Counted from the stretch's first letter, positions 17,962 to 27,044 are shown. The stretch: DNA of 34,347 nt from Methanobacteriota archaeon (GCA_012519255.1 JAAYQQ010000060.1:1-34347); one strand, 5' to 3'. Made by a program: numbers and translations. Notes: a model not told the origin generated them from the sequence alone.

Positions 17962-18939
17962 TTAATGTCGCAGGTAACGAGACATGAAGGTTTTGAGAAT
18001 CCATGGCGCGTAAATCCTAATCATGCATACAACACGGATGGCGTTAGCGACAATATCGGATTTGGGTCGGCCAGTAATGAGATTTAGTTGATCAATAAGA
18101 TTCACAACATCCGAAGGCAGGGAGTAGCTTCGACAGGTCCGTGAGGATTTTGCCCGAGCGCCAGTCACCACATCTCTTTGCATCCCAGAGCCCTGTCCTA
18201 GATAGGTGAACGAGGTGGTCGTCTCGTGCCGGAAATTATCATTATTTTCGACACCCTCATTTTCCTCATGTTTACCTATGCATCCACTTCCCCCACCCTT
18301 CCTAGCGTCTATTGAAATATTGAATCTGGAGAGATAGTCATAGAGCGTCGAGCGAGGAATCCCTAGACGGGCAGCAAGCCGTTTTTTAGATATGTTTGGT
18401 TCCTGGGAGAGGATTTGTTCTATGTCTTCTCGGCGTACAGGAAACTTTCCCCCATTGGCTTCGTACCCTCGGCGAGGTCGACCACTATGTATTCTCCGAC
18501 CCCCTCCCCTTGCCGTGTAATTTAAGCACCCATCTCTTATCAGCCCTCGTTCGAACTCCGCCAGGGCACCTAGAATATGGATTATTGTGCCTCCGCTAGC
18601 GGGGCTTATCTCTATTCGTTGATCCACGCAGATCAGGTTTATGCCCCATGAGTCCAGGTCCTCCATTATTGATAGTAGGTTGGTCAGACTGCGCATTATC
18701 TGGGAGAGGCGCGCTATTATGATCGTGTCGAACTTGCGTTGCCGGGCGTCACCCATCATCTGATCCAGCTGGGGATGATGATGCTCCGCCTCTGATACTC
18801 CATCAACATAAATGTACAAGGGGCTTACCTCGTAGCCCCTGGAATTGGCGAACCTTTTCAGCTCATTGAGTTGACAATCCAGGCTCTGGGGCCCTTTGAC
18901 CTCTGAGGGAGATACACGGGCGTAAAGAGCGGCCCTCAC
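17962..18939 (-). CDS. Serine recombinase (resolvase/invertase type) with HTH and C-terminal ribbon-helix-helix-like domain
   Basis: MRAALYARVS N-term; ALAEFERGLIRD; HTH ISKKRLAARLGIPRSTLYDYL; RHH-like RSYSLPSDVVNLIDQLNLITGRPKSDIVANAIRVV; GTG start. Confidence 0.9.
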   Translation of the reverse strand: MRAALYARVSPSEVKGPQSLDCQLNELKRFANSRGYEVSPLYIYVDGVSEAEHHHPQLDQMMGDARQRKFDTIIIARLSQIMRSLTNLLSIMEDLDSWGINLICVDQRIEISPASGGTIIHILGALAEFERGLIRDGCLNYTARGGGRRIHSGRPRRGYEANGGKFPVRREDIEQILSQEPNISKKRLAARLGIPRSTLYDYLSRFNISIDARKGGGSGCIGKHEENEGVENNDNFRHETTTSFTYLGQGSGMQRDVVTGARAKSSRTCRSYSLPSDVVNLIDQLNLITGRPKSDIVANAIRVVCMIRIYAPWILKTFMSRYLRH

Positions 18940-18958
18940 TGCATCAGCCTCTTATCAT

Positions 18959-19091
18959 TCATCCGGTACCCGCTCCTATCGTGATCGGACTGCCAGTTCT
19001 CGGCGTGGCAATAATCGCGGCGGGCGGCTATTCCCAGCCTGATACGGGTGAGAATATGAAGGGCATAGGGGCAAGCATGACTGAGACATGA
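18959..19091 (+). pseudogene. 3' fragment of the interrupted small membrane-protein gene
   Basis: Open frame ..IHPVPAPIVIGLPVLGVAIIAAGGYSQPDTGENMKGIGASMTET, stop TGA at 19089-19091. Confidence 0.75.
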
Positions 19092-19525
19092 TCTGTATAT
19101 GAATTGACAATATCCGACGCCTCGCCGCGCTCTATTTATGATGGCCCATACGCTGTCCAAAGCCTTGGAGGAAGGCCGTCCTTTCAATATGGGGATAAAA
19201 TGGCGGAACCTGGTATGTGATTGCCGATAGTGGCCAATGTCTGTACCCATCTCAATGGAGGCAGTCCTGATGGCACTCATGAGAATGCCCGCGCCGATAG
19301 GCAGATCATATTATATCCATGCCCTTTCAAATCGCGATTACGCGAGTGGATAGGTGGCGTATGGTCGATGGTTTTGCGGCGCAATAACAAAATATTCCGA
19401 ATTCTCACCTGGCTTATCTTTTATCTATCAACCCAGCTGCCAACGCAAAGAACTGGGTCATATCCCCTGGCCAGTGCACGAGGTTCAACGAAACCTTATT
19501 GATATTGTTTTGTAATGGTTTGTTA

Positions 19526-20254
19526 ATGATAACGGTGCTGGGAGTTGGCCACGTCTTTGACATTTCCACACAGGTCCGTAAGATCATAGAGGACGAACGG
19601 CCAGATGCAGTATGTGTAGAACTGGATCCACTTCGCTATCAGGCCCTTATCAATCCTCCCCGCGACAATCCAGACGTCCCCCTTGCTTACAATCTCCTCG
19701 CCTCCTTCCAGAGGCGGCTGGCCCGTAGCTATGGGGGGGAAGTCGGAGCAGAGATGCTGGCCGCCATTAAGGCTGCTGGGGCGGTAGGGTCAGAGGTAAT
19801 GCTTATCGATGTTAATGCTACCCAGATGTTCCGTCGACTGTGGCAGGAGATGCCGTCGCTGGAGAAGGTCAAGCTCGGTCTCTCTGCGATATCTTCTCTA
19901 TTTCTGAGCCGTCGGCGGGTGGAGAAGGAGCTGGAGAACTTCCAGGAGCATGAGGAACTCTATCTTGAAGAAATGGCCCAACAGTTCCCAACGCTCAAGC
20001 GTATGCTTATCGATGATCGCAATCACATAATGGCCCAGCGCATTGATGCTGCCGCTTCAGCCTTCCCCAACGTACTGGCAGTAGTGGGGGATGGGCATGT
20101 GGAAGGCATCGTCCGCCTCCTTGGCAGGGATGACATTACGATCATCCGGCTGAGGGAACTGCTTGGACAGGGGAGCATGCCCGTTGACGATCGCGATGGA
20201 AATGCCCAGGCTTGTTTCCATTATGAATATTCACTCCGCGATGAAGCCTTTTAA
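19526..20254 (+). CDS. TraB/PrgY family protein
   Basis: TVLGVGHVFDIS, VCVELDPLRYQAL, DDRNHIMAQRI, LAVVGDGHVEGIVRLL; ATG at 19526 within ORF 19499..20254. Confidence 0.88.
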   Translation: MITVLGVGHVFDISTQVRKIIEDERPDAVCVELDPLRYQALINPPRDNPDVPLAYNLLASFQRRLARSYGGEVGAEMLAAIKAAGAVGSEVMLIDVNATQMFRRLWQEMPSLEKVKLGLSAISSLFLSRRRVEKELENFQEHEELYLEEMAQQFPTLKRMLIDDRNHIMAQRIDAAASAFPNVLAVVGDGHVEGIVRLLGRDDITIIRLRELLGQGSMPVDDRDGNAQACFHYEYSLRDEAF

Positions 20255-20278
20255 TCATCGCTCGCGTATGAAGGGCAT

Positions 20279-21010
20279 GTGCGTGTAACTCTTCTTTCAT
20301 ATACCAAGGACGCAGAGCGCCTCTGCGCCGCCGCAGCACATTCTTGCTATTCTGAGAAAGGCGCCACCGATTTGATGGAGGAATGGGATGAGGAAAGGGG
20401 AGCTCGATGGCTGGGGAATCCTCTCGCTTCCGGGCATCGTTCTGTGATAGAGCACGCATCCTATACATTCTCCATCGAGGGCATTAGTCGTGCTTGTACA
20501 CATCAGCTGGTGCGCCACCGCCTAGCCAGTTTCTCTCAGCAGTCACAACGATATGTCAGGCAAGATGGCGCCGACTATGTGATGCCGGAGAGCATCGGCG
20601 AAGATGAAGAGGCGGCACGGCGTTTCAGGGCGTTGATGGATCATATATGGGAGGAGTATCAATTCCTGAGTGAGCGAGTGCCCAAAGAAGACGCCCGATA
20701 TGTACTGCCCAATGCATGCACCACCAAGATCACGGTCACCATGAATGCCCGTGAGCTCTGGCACTTCTTCGAGCTGAGATGCTGTAATCGTGCGCAGTGG
20801 GAGCTTAGGGCAGTTGCCGATGAGATGCTCCGCCTGGTCCGGAAAGTGTCCCCCTTCATCTTTGATAAGGCCGGCCCGCCCTGTGTATCTCGGGGCCGGT
20901 GCCCTGAAGGCAAAATGTCCTGTGGCAGACCTCGCACCGAGCTCTGCACATCTGAACGTAGGGACCGTGTCAGCCGTGCTCAGGGGGACATAACTCCCTC
21001 TGGACACTAG
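20279..21010 (+). CDS. thyX: Flavin-dependent thymidylate synthase ThyX
   Basis: ThyX signature RHRLASFSQQSQRY; HRSVIEHASYTF; ELWHFFELRCCNRAQWELR; GTG start. Confidence 0.93.
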   Translation: MRVTLLSYTKDAERLCAAAAHSCYSEKGATDLMEEWDEERGARWLGNPLASGHRSVIEHASYTFSIEGISRACTHQLVRHRLASFSQQSQRYVRQDGADYVMPESIGEDEEAARRFRALMDHIWEEYQFLSERVPKEDARYVLPNACTTKITVTMNARELWHFFELRCCNRAQWELRAVADEMLRLVRKVSPFIFDKAGPPCVSRGRCPEGKMSCGRPRTELCTSERRDRVSRAQGDITPSGH

Positions 21011-21084
21011 TCAACAACTCCTCCGCAGCAGAAAAGGGTTAAATATGAACTCTCCCTAACCGTTATCCTATTCAAGGTGACTTC

Positions 21085-21258
21085 ATGGGAAATATCCGCC
21101 CTACTTATATCAAGAGGATCGCTCTCGAACTCGTTCAGAAATATCCCGCAGTCTTCAATGATGACTTCGAGAACAATAAGATGCTGGTATCCAAGCTGAC
21201 CAATGTTAAGTCCAACTCCATGCGCAACCGCGTGGCTGGCTACGTCACCACATACTAG
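21085..21258 (+). CDS. rps17e: 30S ribosomal protein S17e
   Basis: 57-aa ORF below the cutoff of the supplied track: [57 protein letters not shown]. Confidence 0.95.
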   Translation: MGNIRPTYIKRIALELVQKYPAVFNDDFENNKMLVSKLTNVKSNSMRNRVAGYVTTY

Positions 21259-21314
21259 CAGAATATGGAACGCTAATCAATCATTTTTTATTTAGATAGG
21301 CCGTAGCCAGCGGC

Positions 21315-22268
21315 ATGGTCGCCGCCGTTGAAGTGCAGTCTCTCACTCGGAGTTTCTCCGGCAAGGAGGACATCATCGCCCTCAATAATGTAGATCTACG
21401 GGTCGAAGAGGGAGAATTATTTGGTCTTCTAGGACCCAACGGCGCTGGCAAGACCACCCTCATTAAAATCTTATGTACTCTGCTTTTACCATCATCAGGG
21501 ACGGCTCGCGTCCTCGGTTATGATGTAGATAGAGAGGCGCATCTTATCCGCCCGCGCATCAATATGGTCTCGGGCGGGGAGATCTCTGGGTATGGGCTAC
21601 TCACCGTCAGAGAGAATCTTTGGATGTTCTCTCAGTTCTACGGTGTCCCTGGCAAGGTGGCCAAGGAGCGCATCGACGAACTGCTCAATATCTTTGATTT
21701 GGCAGACAAGGCCGATGCCAAGCTCCGTACGATCTCAACCGGTCAAAGACAGAAGATGAACGTCATCCGAGGCTTCGTTACCAATCCTGACCTTATTTTC
21801 CTGGATGAGCCCACCCTTGGCCTGGATGTCACATCTAGCCGCACCATCCGTGATTATGTAAGGAGATGGATAGGCGAGCGCGATGGCCGCACAATTTTAC
21901 TGACAACTCATTACATGAGAGAAGCGGAGGAGCTGTGCGATCGAGTGGCCATAATTGATCGGGGCAAGGTATTGGCGTGCGATACCCCATCCAACCTCAA
22001 GCGCAGCGTGGACGACTCCTCATCCTTCCTTATCGAGACCACTCCATTCGATGTCTCCCCGCTCCATGCCCTGAGGGATGTCAGAGGAATGAGCGTGGAA
22101 GCATGTGATGGCTATCAGATCCTCCGAGTGGGGTTAGAAGATGAGTCTGTAATATCTGACATCATCTCCCAAATAATCACTTGCGGGGCAAAGGTGATCG
22201 GTCTGAACAAGACCGAGACAACTCTAGAGGATGTCTTCATCCAGATGGTAGGGAGAGGGTTGGAATAG
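21315..22268 (+). CDS. ABC transporter ATP-binding protein (ABC-2 exporter type)
   Basis: Walker A GPNGAGKTT, signature-like STGQRQKM, Walker B LIFLDEPTLGLD, TTHYMREAEELCDR. Confidence 0.96.
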   Translation: MVAAVEVQSLTRSFSGKEDIIALNNVDLRVEEGELFGLLGPNGAGKTTLIKILCTLLLPSSGTARVLGYDVDREAHLIRPRINMVSGGEISGYGLLTVRENLWMFSQFYGVPGKVAKERIDELLNIFDLADKADAKLRTISTGQRQKMNVIRGFVTNPDLIFLDEPTLGLDVTSSRTIRDYVRRWIGERDGRTILLTTHYMREAEELCDRVAIIDRGKVLACDTPSNLKRSVDDSSSFLIETTPFDVSPLHALRDVRGMSVEACDGYQILRVGLEDESVISDIISQIITCGAKVIGLNKTETTLEDVFIQMVGRGLE

Positions 22269-22276
22269 CCGACTGG

Positions 22277-23077
22277 ATGCTGAACCTTCGAGCAGCCCTT
22301 GCCCGTGCGTATGTCCGGGTCGTGGGGGCGGTCAGAGAACCTTCCTGGCTCCTCTTTGATGTTTTCCTACCCTTGATGGGCATCGCCGCCTACATCTATT
22401 ATTACCGCGCTCTGGGGGCTGACCCCTCCTTTGAGGGTTTTGTGGTATTGGGCGGAGCGATGACCGCATTCTGGCTGAACGTGCTTTGGGGAATGGCCGC
22501 CCAGTTCTTCTGGGAGAAAGAGGTTGGAAATCTGCAGCTCTTCATGGTATCCCCCATGTCTCGAATGGCCCTGCTGGCTGGCATGGCCCTGGGCGGAATG
22601 TTTTCCTCTACGATCAGGGCCCTAAGCACACTCGTTCTTGGTATACTGATCTTCCAGGTCCAAATGGTGATCCCCGATCCAGTATCGCTTATTCTGGTGT
22701 TCTTCATCACCATGGCGGCCATCTATGGCATGGGGATGATGTTCTCATCCCTATTCCTCCTGTATGGGCGTGATGCCTGGAACATCTCCAATCTTCTACA
22801 GGAACCAATCTACCTGGTCTCGGGGTTCTATTTCCCCGTGAAGGAGCTAGGGTTCTGGGTCAGCGCAGCTGCTTCCCTCATACCCATCACTCTGGGCCTG
22901 GATGCCATGCGTCAGCTCCTCTTTGGCGCGGTATCCAATGGTCTACTTCCCGTCTCATATGAGATCGCCTTATTGACCATCCAGGCGGGGGCATTCATCA
23001 TATTTGCCAAGATCTCCCTTGACCACATGGAGGAACGTGGCCGTAGGGAGGGGAGGTTGACCCTAAGATGGCAATGA
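22277..23077 (+). CDS. ABC-2 type transporter permease
   Basis: Six-TM ABC-2 profile with LLQEPIYLVSGFYFPVKELGFWV; ATG at 22277 within ORF 22181..23077. Confidence 0.9.
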   Translation: MLNLRAALARAYVRVVGAVREPSWLLFDVFLPLMGIAAYIYYYRALGADPSFEGFVVLGGAMTAFWLNVLWGMAAQFFWEKEVGNLQLFMVSPMSRMALLAGMALGGMFSSTIRALSTLVLGILIFQVQMVIPDPVSLILVFFITMAAIYGMGMMFSSLFLLYGRDAWNISNLLQEPIYLVSGFYFPVKELGFWVSAAASLIPITLGLDAMRQLLFGAVSNGLLPVSYEIALLTIQAGAFIIFAKISLDHMEERGRREGRLTLRWQ

Positions 23078-23928
23078 GCGACCACATACGCACCTTCAGG
23101 CAGGCGGCATGGCTTGGATGGCAAATAGAGTCAAACTGGACGCGGCCATGGCTCTTTCTGGTTTACTCGGTGGTGCGCCCCATCGCTGCCACCCTTATAT
23201 TGGTCATCATGTTCCTCATCATCAAGCAGGACGTAGCGTCGGATCCGTTGCTCTTCTCTTACATGTATCTCGGCGCAGCGTTCTACATGTTCGTGGCCCA
23301 GGTATTATTTGGCACAGCCTCCGTGATCCACGAAGATCGGGAACACTACCAGACGCTCCGACACATCTACATCGCACCCATATCGATCTATGCCTACATA
23401 ATCGGCCGGGCCACCAGCAAGGTGATCCTCACAACACTGTCGGTAATCATCACTCTTGCCTTTGGAATGGGAGTTCTGGGGCTTCCGTTGGATCTTCTGC
23501 GTGTTGATTGGCCCCTTTTCGCCCTGACCATGGTGCTTGGCCTTGCCTGCATCACTGCCCTGGGCATTACTCTAGCCGGCGCGTCCCTCCTTATTGCAAA
23601 ACACTCTATAGGCATCAATGAGGGCATCGCCGGCACCTTTTACCTCTTCTGCGGAGTTGTCTTTCCGCTGACTGCTCTTCCGGCGTGGGGACAGGCCATT
23701 GGCCTGGCGATACCAATTACATACTGGCTAGAAGGTATACGCCGAACTCTTTACCCAGGCGGGGGCATCGAGATCATTGGCGGTCTGCAGGCCTATAGCG
23801 ATCTGAGTATAATGTCCCTGCTTATCCTATCCACCAGCGTCTTCTTGCTGCTTTCGATAGCCATATTCCGTTATGCCGATCGTGTCGCCCGGAAGAAAGG
23901 GAAGGTGGACATGATCACGACGTACTAG
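23068..23928 (+). CDS. ABC-2 type transporter permease
   Basis: Second multi-TM permease, overlaps the preceding gene; LFCGVVFPLTALPAWGQAIGLAIPITYWLEGIRR. Confidence 0.9.
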   Translation: MAMSDHIRTFRQAAWLGWQIESNWTRPWLFLVYSVVRPIAATLILVIMFLIIKQDVASDPLLFSYMYLGAAFYMFVAQVLFGTASVIHEDREHYQTLRHIYIAPISIYAYIIGRATSKVILTTLSVIITLAFGMGVLGLPLDLLRVDWPLFALTMVLGLACITALGITLAGASLLIAKHSIGINEGIAGTFYLFCGVVFPLTALPAWGQAIGLAIPITYWLEGIRRTLYPGGGIEIIGGLQAYSDLSIMSLLILSTSVFLLLSIAIFRYADRVARKKGKVDMITTY

Positions 23929-24251
23929 CGATATGCTTCCTGGCCGCAGAGACATCGCTCGGGCGGCTGTCCACAGGCGAAGCAGTGTGGTCCCGCCGAC
24001 TCGGCGAGAACCCCGTCTGCGCGGACGGGCGCGCATGGCGGGTGGGAAGACTTCTCCTTCAATATATGAAAATCATGAGACAGATCGTTCATGATAGTTT
24101 CGAAGCATGTGGCGCAGAGGGTTCGGGCGCGCCTGGGCCTGGAGCGGTCGCCCATGTGGACGAACATGACGCCTTCTCCCACATCCCCGCCGCAACGGTG
24201 GCATCTTCTTTTTCTATCCGAGACCTCGACCCAAATTCGATAGTCTCTCAT
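23925..24251 (-). CDS. Small Cys-rich, probably zinc-binding protein
   Basis: CHRCGGDV..CATCFE..CFACGQPPERCLCGQ; convergent with, and 4 bp overlapping, the ABC permease. Confidence 0.6.
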   Translation of the reverse strand: MRDYRIWVEVSDRKRRCHRCGGDVGEGVMFVHMGDRSRPRRARTLCATCFETIMNDLSHDFHILKEKSSHPPCAPVRADGVLAESAGPHCFACGQPPERCLCGQEAYR

Positions 24252-24385
24252 TGCCTTTCCCATCTCGGGCGCCACCTCTATAGGGGGTTAAGCCTTTTTT
24301 CCCATCATTATGAGTCTTGATAATGAGCCATAAATGCAGGGCGGAGAGAGAAAACTATTAAAGGGTGACACGAATCAGGAGTGAG

Positions 24386-24462
24386 GCCCGCGTGGGGTAG
24401 CTTGGATATCCTAAAAGATTGCGGATCTTTGGACTTGGGTTCGAATCCCAGCGCGGGCGCCA
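24386..24462 (+). tRNA. tRNA-Arg (anticodon GCG), CCA encoded
   Basis: Cloverleaf GCCCGCG..AAAGA-TTGCGGA-TCTTT..TTGGG-TTCGAAT-CCCAG-CGCGGGC-G-CCA. Confidence 0.95.
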
Positions 24463-24468
24463 TTTCTC

Positions 24469-26379
24469 TCACTCCAATCCTTTCTTCTCAACGATCTCGA
24501 CGTCGCCTGGTGGAAGTATCCTCGATATCTCTTCCTCTGGTACCTCGAAAGTGCGAGACAGTTGCGCCGATACCTTACTCCGATCGCTCTTTCCAGGCTG
24601 AATGATAACATACCTTTCAGAGCGGGCCAGCACACTCGTCGGAGGTCCGCACATGATCTTTCTAGCTCCCTCGTGTTCTATCTCTCCCACCGCCATCTTC
24701 AGCGGGAGATGATTGAGGTAGTTCCTTTTTCCTCGGATGATGAACGCCCCACGTGGAACAAATTCTCCAGCCTGAGCCATCTTGCTTACCTGATCAGGGA
24801 GGACCCAGTATGCAGTTCCCTCGCGCGCCCCGGCCGTCCAGGCCTTGGAGTGAGCCAATGCAAAGGCGCAGACCTCTTCCATATCTTCGTCGGTGGCGCT
24901 TTCGCCTTCCTTGATGACCACGCTGGGGGCCCCATGAAGATCGGCGTGGGCATAACGATCGGTGGTCTTGAGATGCTTCTTGACCACCTGATCATTGGTG
25001 CGGGCGTCCCGGCCGGAAAGGACCAGCTTGCCTCCCGTGGTGATGAACCATTTATATCGCTCGAACCAGAACTCCTTGGTCTTGCTGGCGGTATGTTTTT
25101 CCACCTGCTTTTGCCGCTCCCCCTCCTTCTTTCTTTTGGCCAGGCGGGTCTTGGTCTCCTGAATGGCTTGCTTGGCCCCCTCCATCTTATCCCGGAACTC
25201 CTTGGACGTTTGATACATCCGATCTGCGTTGCCATCTACACCCACGTTGTAATCCAGGATGACCTCCTTGCCCGCGATCATTGCCCTGAGCGTGTGTTCC
25301 TTGGGATCGATCGATATCACTCCGGGAATCTTTGCCCCCTCCTCCCGGGCCTGCTCCCATGATATGCCATTGAGTTTTTCTGCTGCATTTAGGATGGCTT
25401 CGGTGCCCATGTAATCCGAGTATATCGCCTCGGCCATCTCCACAAAGGTTCGCGCCTTCGCCTCCTGGGCATCGATGGCCTCCTGCTGCCGCTCCAGCTG
25501 GCGCTTTAGCCTAGCCAGTTCAGGATCTTCCTTGACCGGGAGTTCCCGGCTGGAGAGGTATGCGTGGAGGGCATCGGAGTAGGTGTTGTGCTCCCTCGCC
25601 TCTTCGTCGACATACTGGATGAGCGGTATGGAGGTCACATCCACGGGCTTCCCATTTTTTAGCACCTCCCTGGGTTGGCGATTCTCTTGAGCCTCTCTTA
25701 ATAGAAGCACGAGGGCCTGGTGCAGTCCCCCCATCTCCTCCTCTGAAAGCTCTTTGGCCTTGCGGGCCTTGTCCACCTCGGCACGCAGGCAGGTTTCCTC
25801 GGCATACTGCCCGCCCAGGTTTATGGCGGTGGCGAGAGTGCGCACGGTATCAGAGGATGAATCCATCATGGTGTGGCGGAATGCATCGATATCCATGTCT
25901 CGCGGGTCGGTCCGGGATGGTGGGAATGAATAATCCGACCCGGGACGGACCTCACGATATCGCCATTTCCGGGAGGTGACCGAGTTGATAATCTTGCCTT
26001 CGGAGACGACTATTAGATTTCCCCCTCCAAACAGCTCGATAACGATCTGGTACGTGACTGGCCCCTTCTCCAGCTCCATGACCACGATGCGGTCGAACTC
26101 CCTCTGCTGGACCGAGGTCACGCGGGCATTGGTTAGGTGCTTTCTCAGGTTGACTGCGAACTGCGAGGGGAAGTCGGGAGTTTCCGGTCGTTCAGGGGCC
26201 AGGTATAGCCATTTCAGGTCCTGAAGGACAAGCTCCTTTCTACCATCTGTTGGGGTATTGATGCGCAGGAGCACGTTCCTGCCATCCCAGTGAAAGATCT
26301 TGTCCATGTAGCCTCCCACCAGGACCTGCAGCTCTCCTACCATGGCGAGAATATCGAACGCGCTCATCTCGTGCTTCAT
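24469..26379 (-). CDS. rqcH: Rqc2/RqcH-like NFACT family protein
   Basis: MSAFDILAMVGELQVLVGGYMDKIF; WFERYKWFITTGGKLVLSGRDARTNDQVVKKHL; DLHGAPSVVIK; start placed at an internal ATG (ORF opens at 26451). Confidence 0.92.
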   Translation of the reverse strand: MKHEMSAFDILAMVGELQVLVGGYMDKIFHWDGRNVLLRINTPTDGRKELVLQDLKWLYLAPERPETPDFPSQFAVNLRKHLTNARVTSVQQREFDRIVVMELEKGPVTYQIVIELFGGGNLIVVSEGKIINSVTSRKWRYREVRPGSDYSFPPSRTDPRDMDIDAFRHTMMDSSSDTVRTLATAINLGGQYAEETCLRAEVDKARKAKELSEEEMGGLHQALVLLLREAQENRQPREVLKNGKPVDVTSIPLIQYVDEEAREHNTYSDALHAYLSSRELPVKEDPELARLKRQLERQQEAIDAQEAKARTFVEMAEAIYSDYMGTEAILNAAEKLNGISWEQAREEGAKIPGVISIDPKEHTLRAMIAGKEVILDYNVGVDGNADRMYQTSKEFRDKMEGAKQAIQETKTRLAKRKKEGERQKQVEKHTASKTKEFWFERYKWFITTGGKLVLSGRDARTNDQVVKKHLKTTDRYAHADLHGAPSVVIKEGESATDEDMEEVCAFALAHSKAWTAGAREGTAYWVLPDQVSKMAQAGEFVPRGAFIIRGKRNYLNHLPLKMAVGEIEHEGARKIMCGPPTSVLARSERYVIIQPGKSDRSKVSAQLSRTFEVPEEEISRILPPGDVEIVEKKGLE

Positions 26380-26504
26380 GCACCTCCGAACTGAAGAAGC
26401 GCTCATAAGTCTTGCTGAAGTACGCGAGAGGGCATCACCTTCACGCTGCATCGTTAGGAAGGATGGACATATTAGTAATACAATGAAGGATAAGGGGGGA
26501 AGCA

Positions 26505-26858
26505 GTGATTGACATCGAAGACATAATCTTACAGCGTATCGGGCAGATCGAAGAGGATGACCCCAACCTCCAGGTGGACTACGAGCTGATCGGCGAGGAG
26601 AACCGAGGCATCATAATTACTCAGGTAGAGGATATCCTGGTCAGCGTGGAGTTCGTGGAATCTGACCTAAGTTGGAGGAGGGAACTGGCGATGGACGAGT
26701 ACTTGGGCGCCCTCAATGAACAGGTTCTCGTTGCAGTGATAGTGCCCACCGATGCGTTCCTTACAGTCTATGGCCTCCTCAGAAAGCATGGCCACGGGGA
26801 CATAATTCTACTGTCCTATGAGTCCCTTGGCATTTTATCGACGCCCATGGCGGGGTGA
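26505..26858 (+). CDS. Hypothetical acidic protein
   Basis: 117-aa ORF with GTG start and plausible composition, no recognised domain. Confidence 0.55.
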   Translation: MIDIEDIILQRIGQIEEDDPNLQVDYELIGEENRGIIITQVEDILVSVEFVESDLSWRRELAMDEYLGALNEQVLVAVIVPTDAFLTVYGLLRKHGHGDIILLSYESLGILSTPMAG

Positions 26859-26969
26859 GTGCGCCAGCATCCATGCAGTATTTCATAGGGGCGCTGACAT
26901 AGCGTTCTCGGCATCATCCCGGGCTGACGAAATCTATATAACTCATAAGCGGATTGGTGGTCCTCATCC

Positions 26970-27044
26970 GCCACTGTGGCTTAGCGGTATAGCGACGCCT
27001 TGGTAAGGCGTAGGTCGAGGGTTCAATTCCCTCCAGTGGCTCCA
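26970..27044 (+). tRNA. tRNA-Thr (anticodon GGT), CCA encoded
   Basis: GCCACTG..ACGCC-TTGGTAA-GGCGT..GAGGG-TTCAATT-CCCTC-CAGTGGC-T-CCA. Confidence 0.95.

Larger units (their letters stand above)
12269..18958. mobile_element. Integrated ~6.68 kb element: serine recombinase plus four-gene surface/secreted protein operon, flanked by TATCAT direct repeats
   Basis: TATCAT at 12269-12274 and 18953-18958; collapsing the two copies restores an intact ORF across the insertion site; contents are five co-directional genes including a serine recombinase placed at one end. Confidence 0.78.

Noticed and set aside
12269-18958. Integrated virus or conjugative plasmid
   Set aside because: Only five genes, none for replication, packaging, partitioning or transfer recognised. 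It is better described as a recombinase-plus-cargo element.
18936-19280. Minus-strand 114-aa ORF upstream of the recombinase
   Set aside because: Composition and motifs do not look protein-like, and it runs antisense to the 3' fragment of the interrupted membrane-protein gene, which is the better interpretation.
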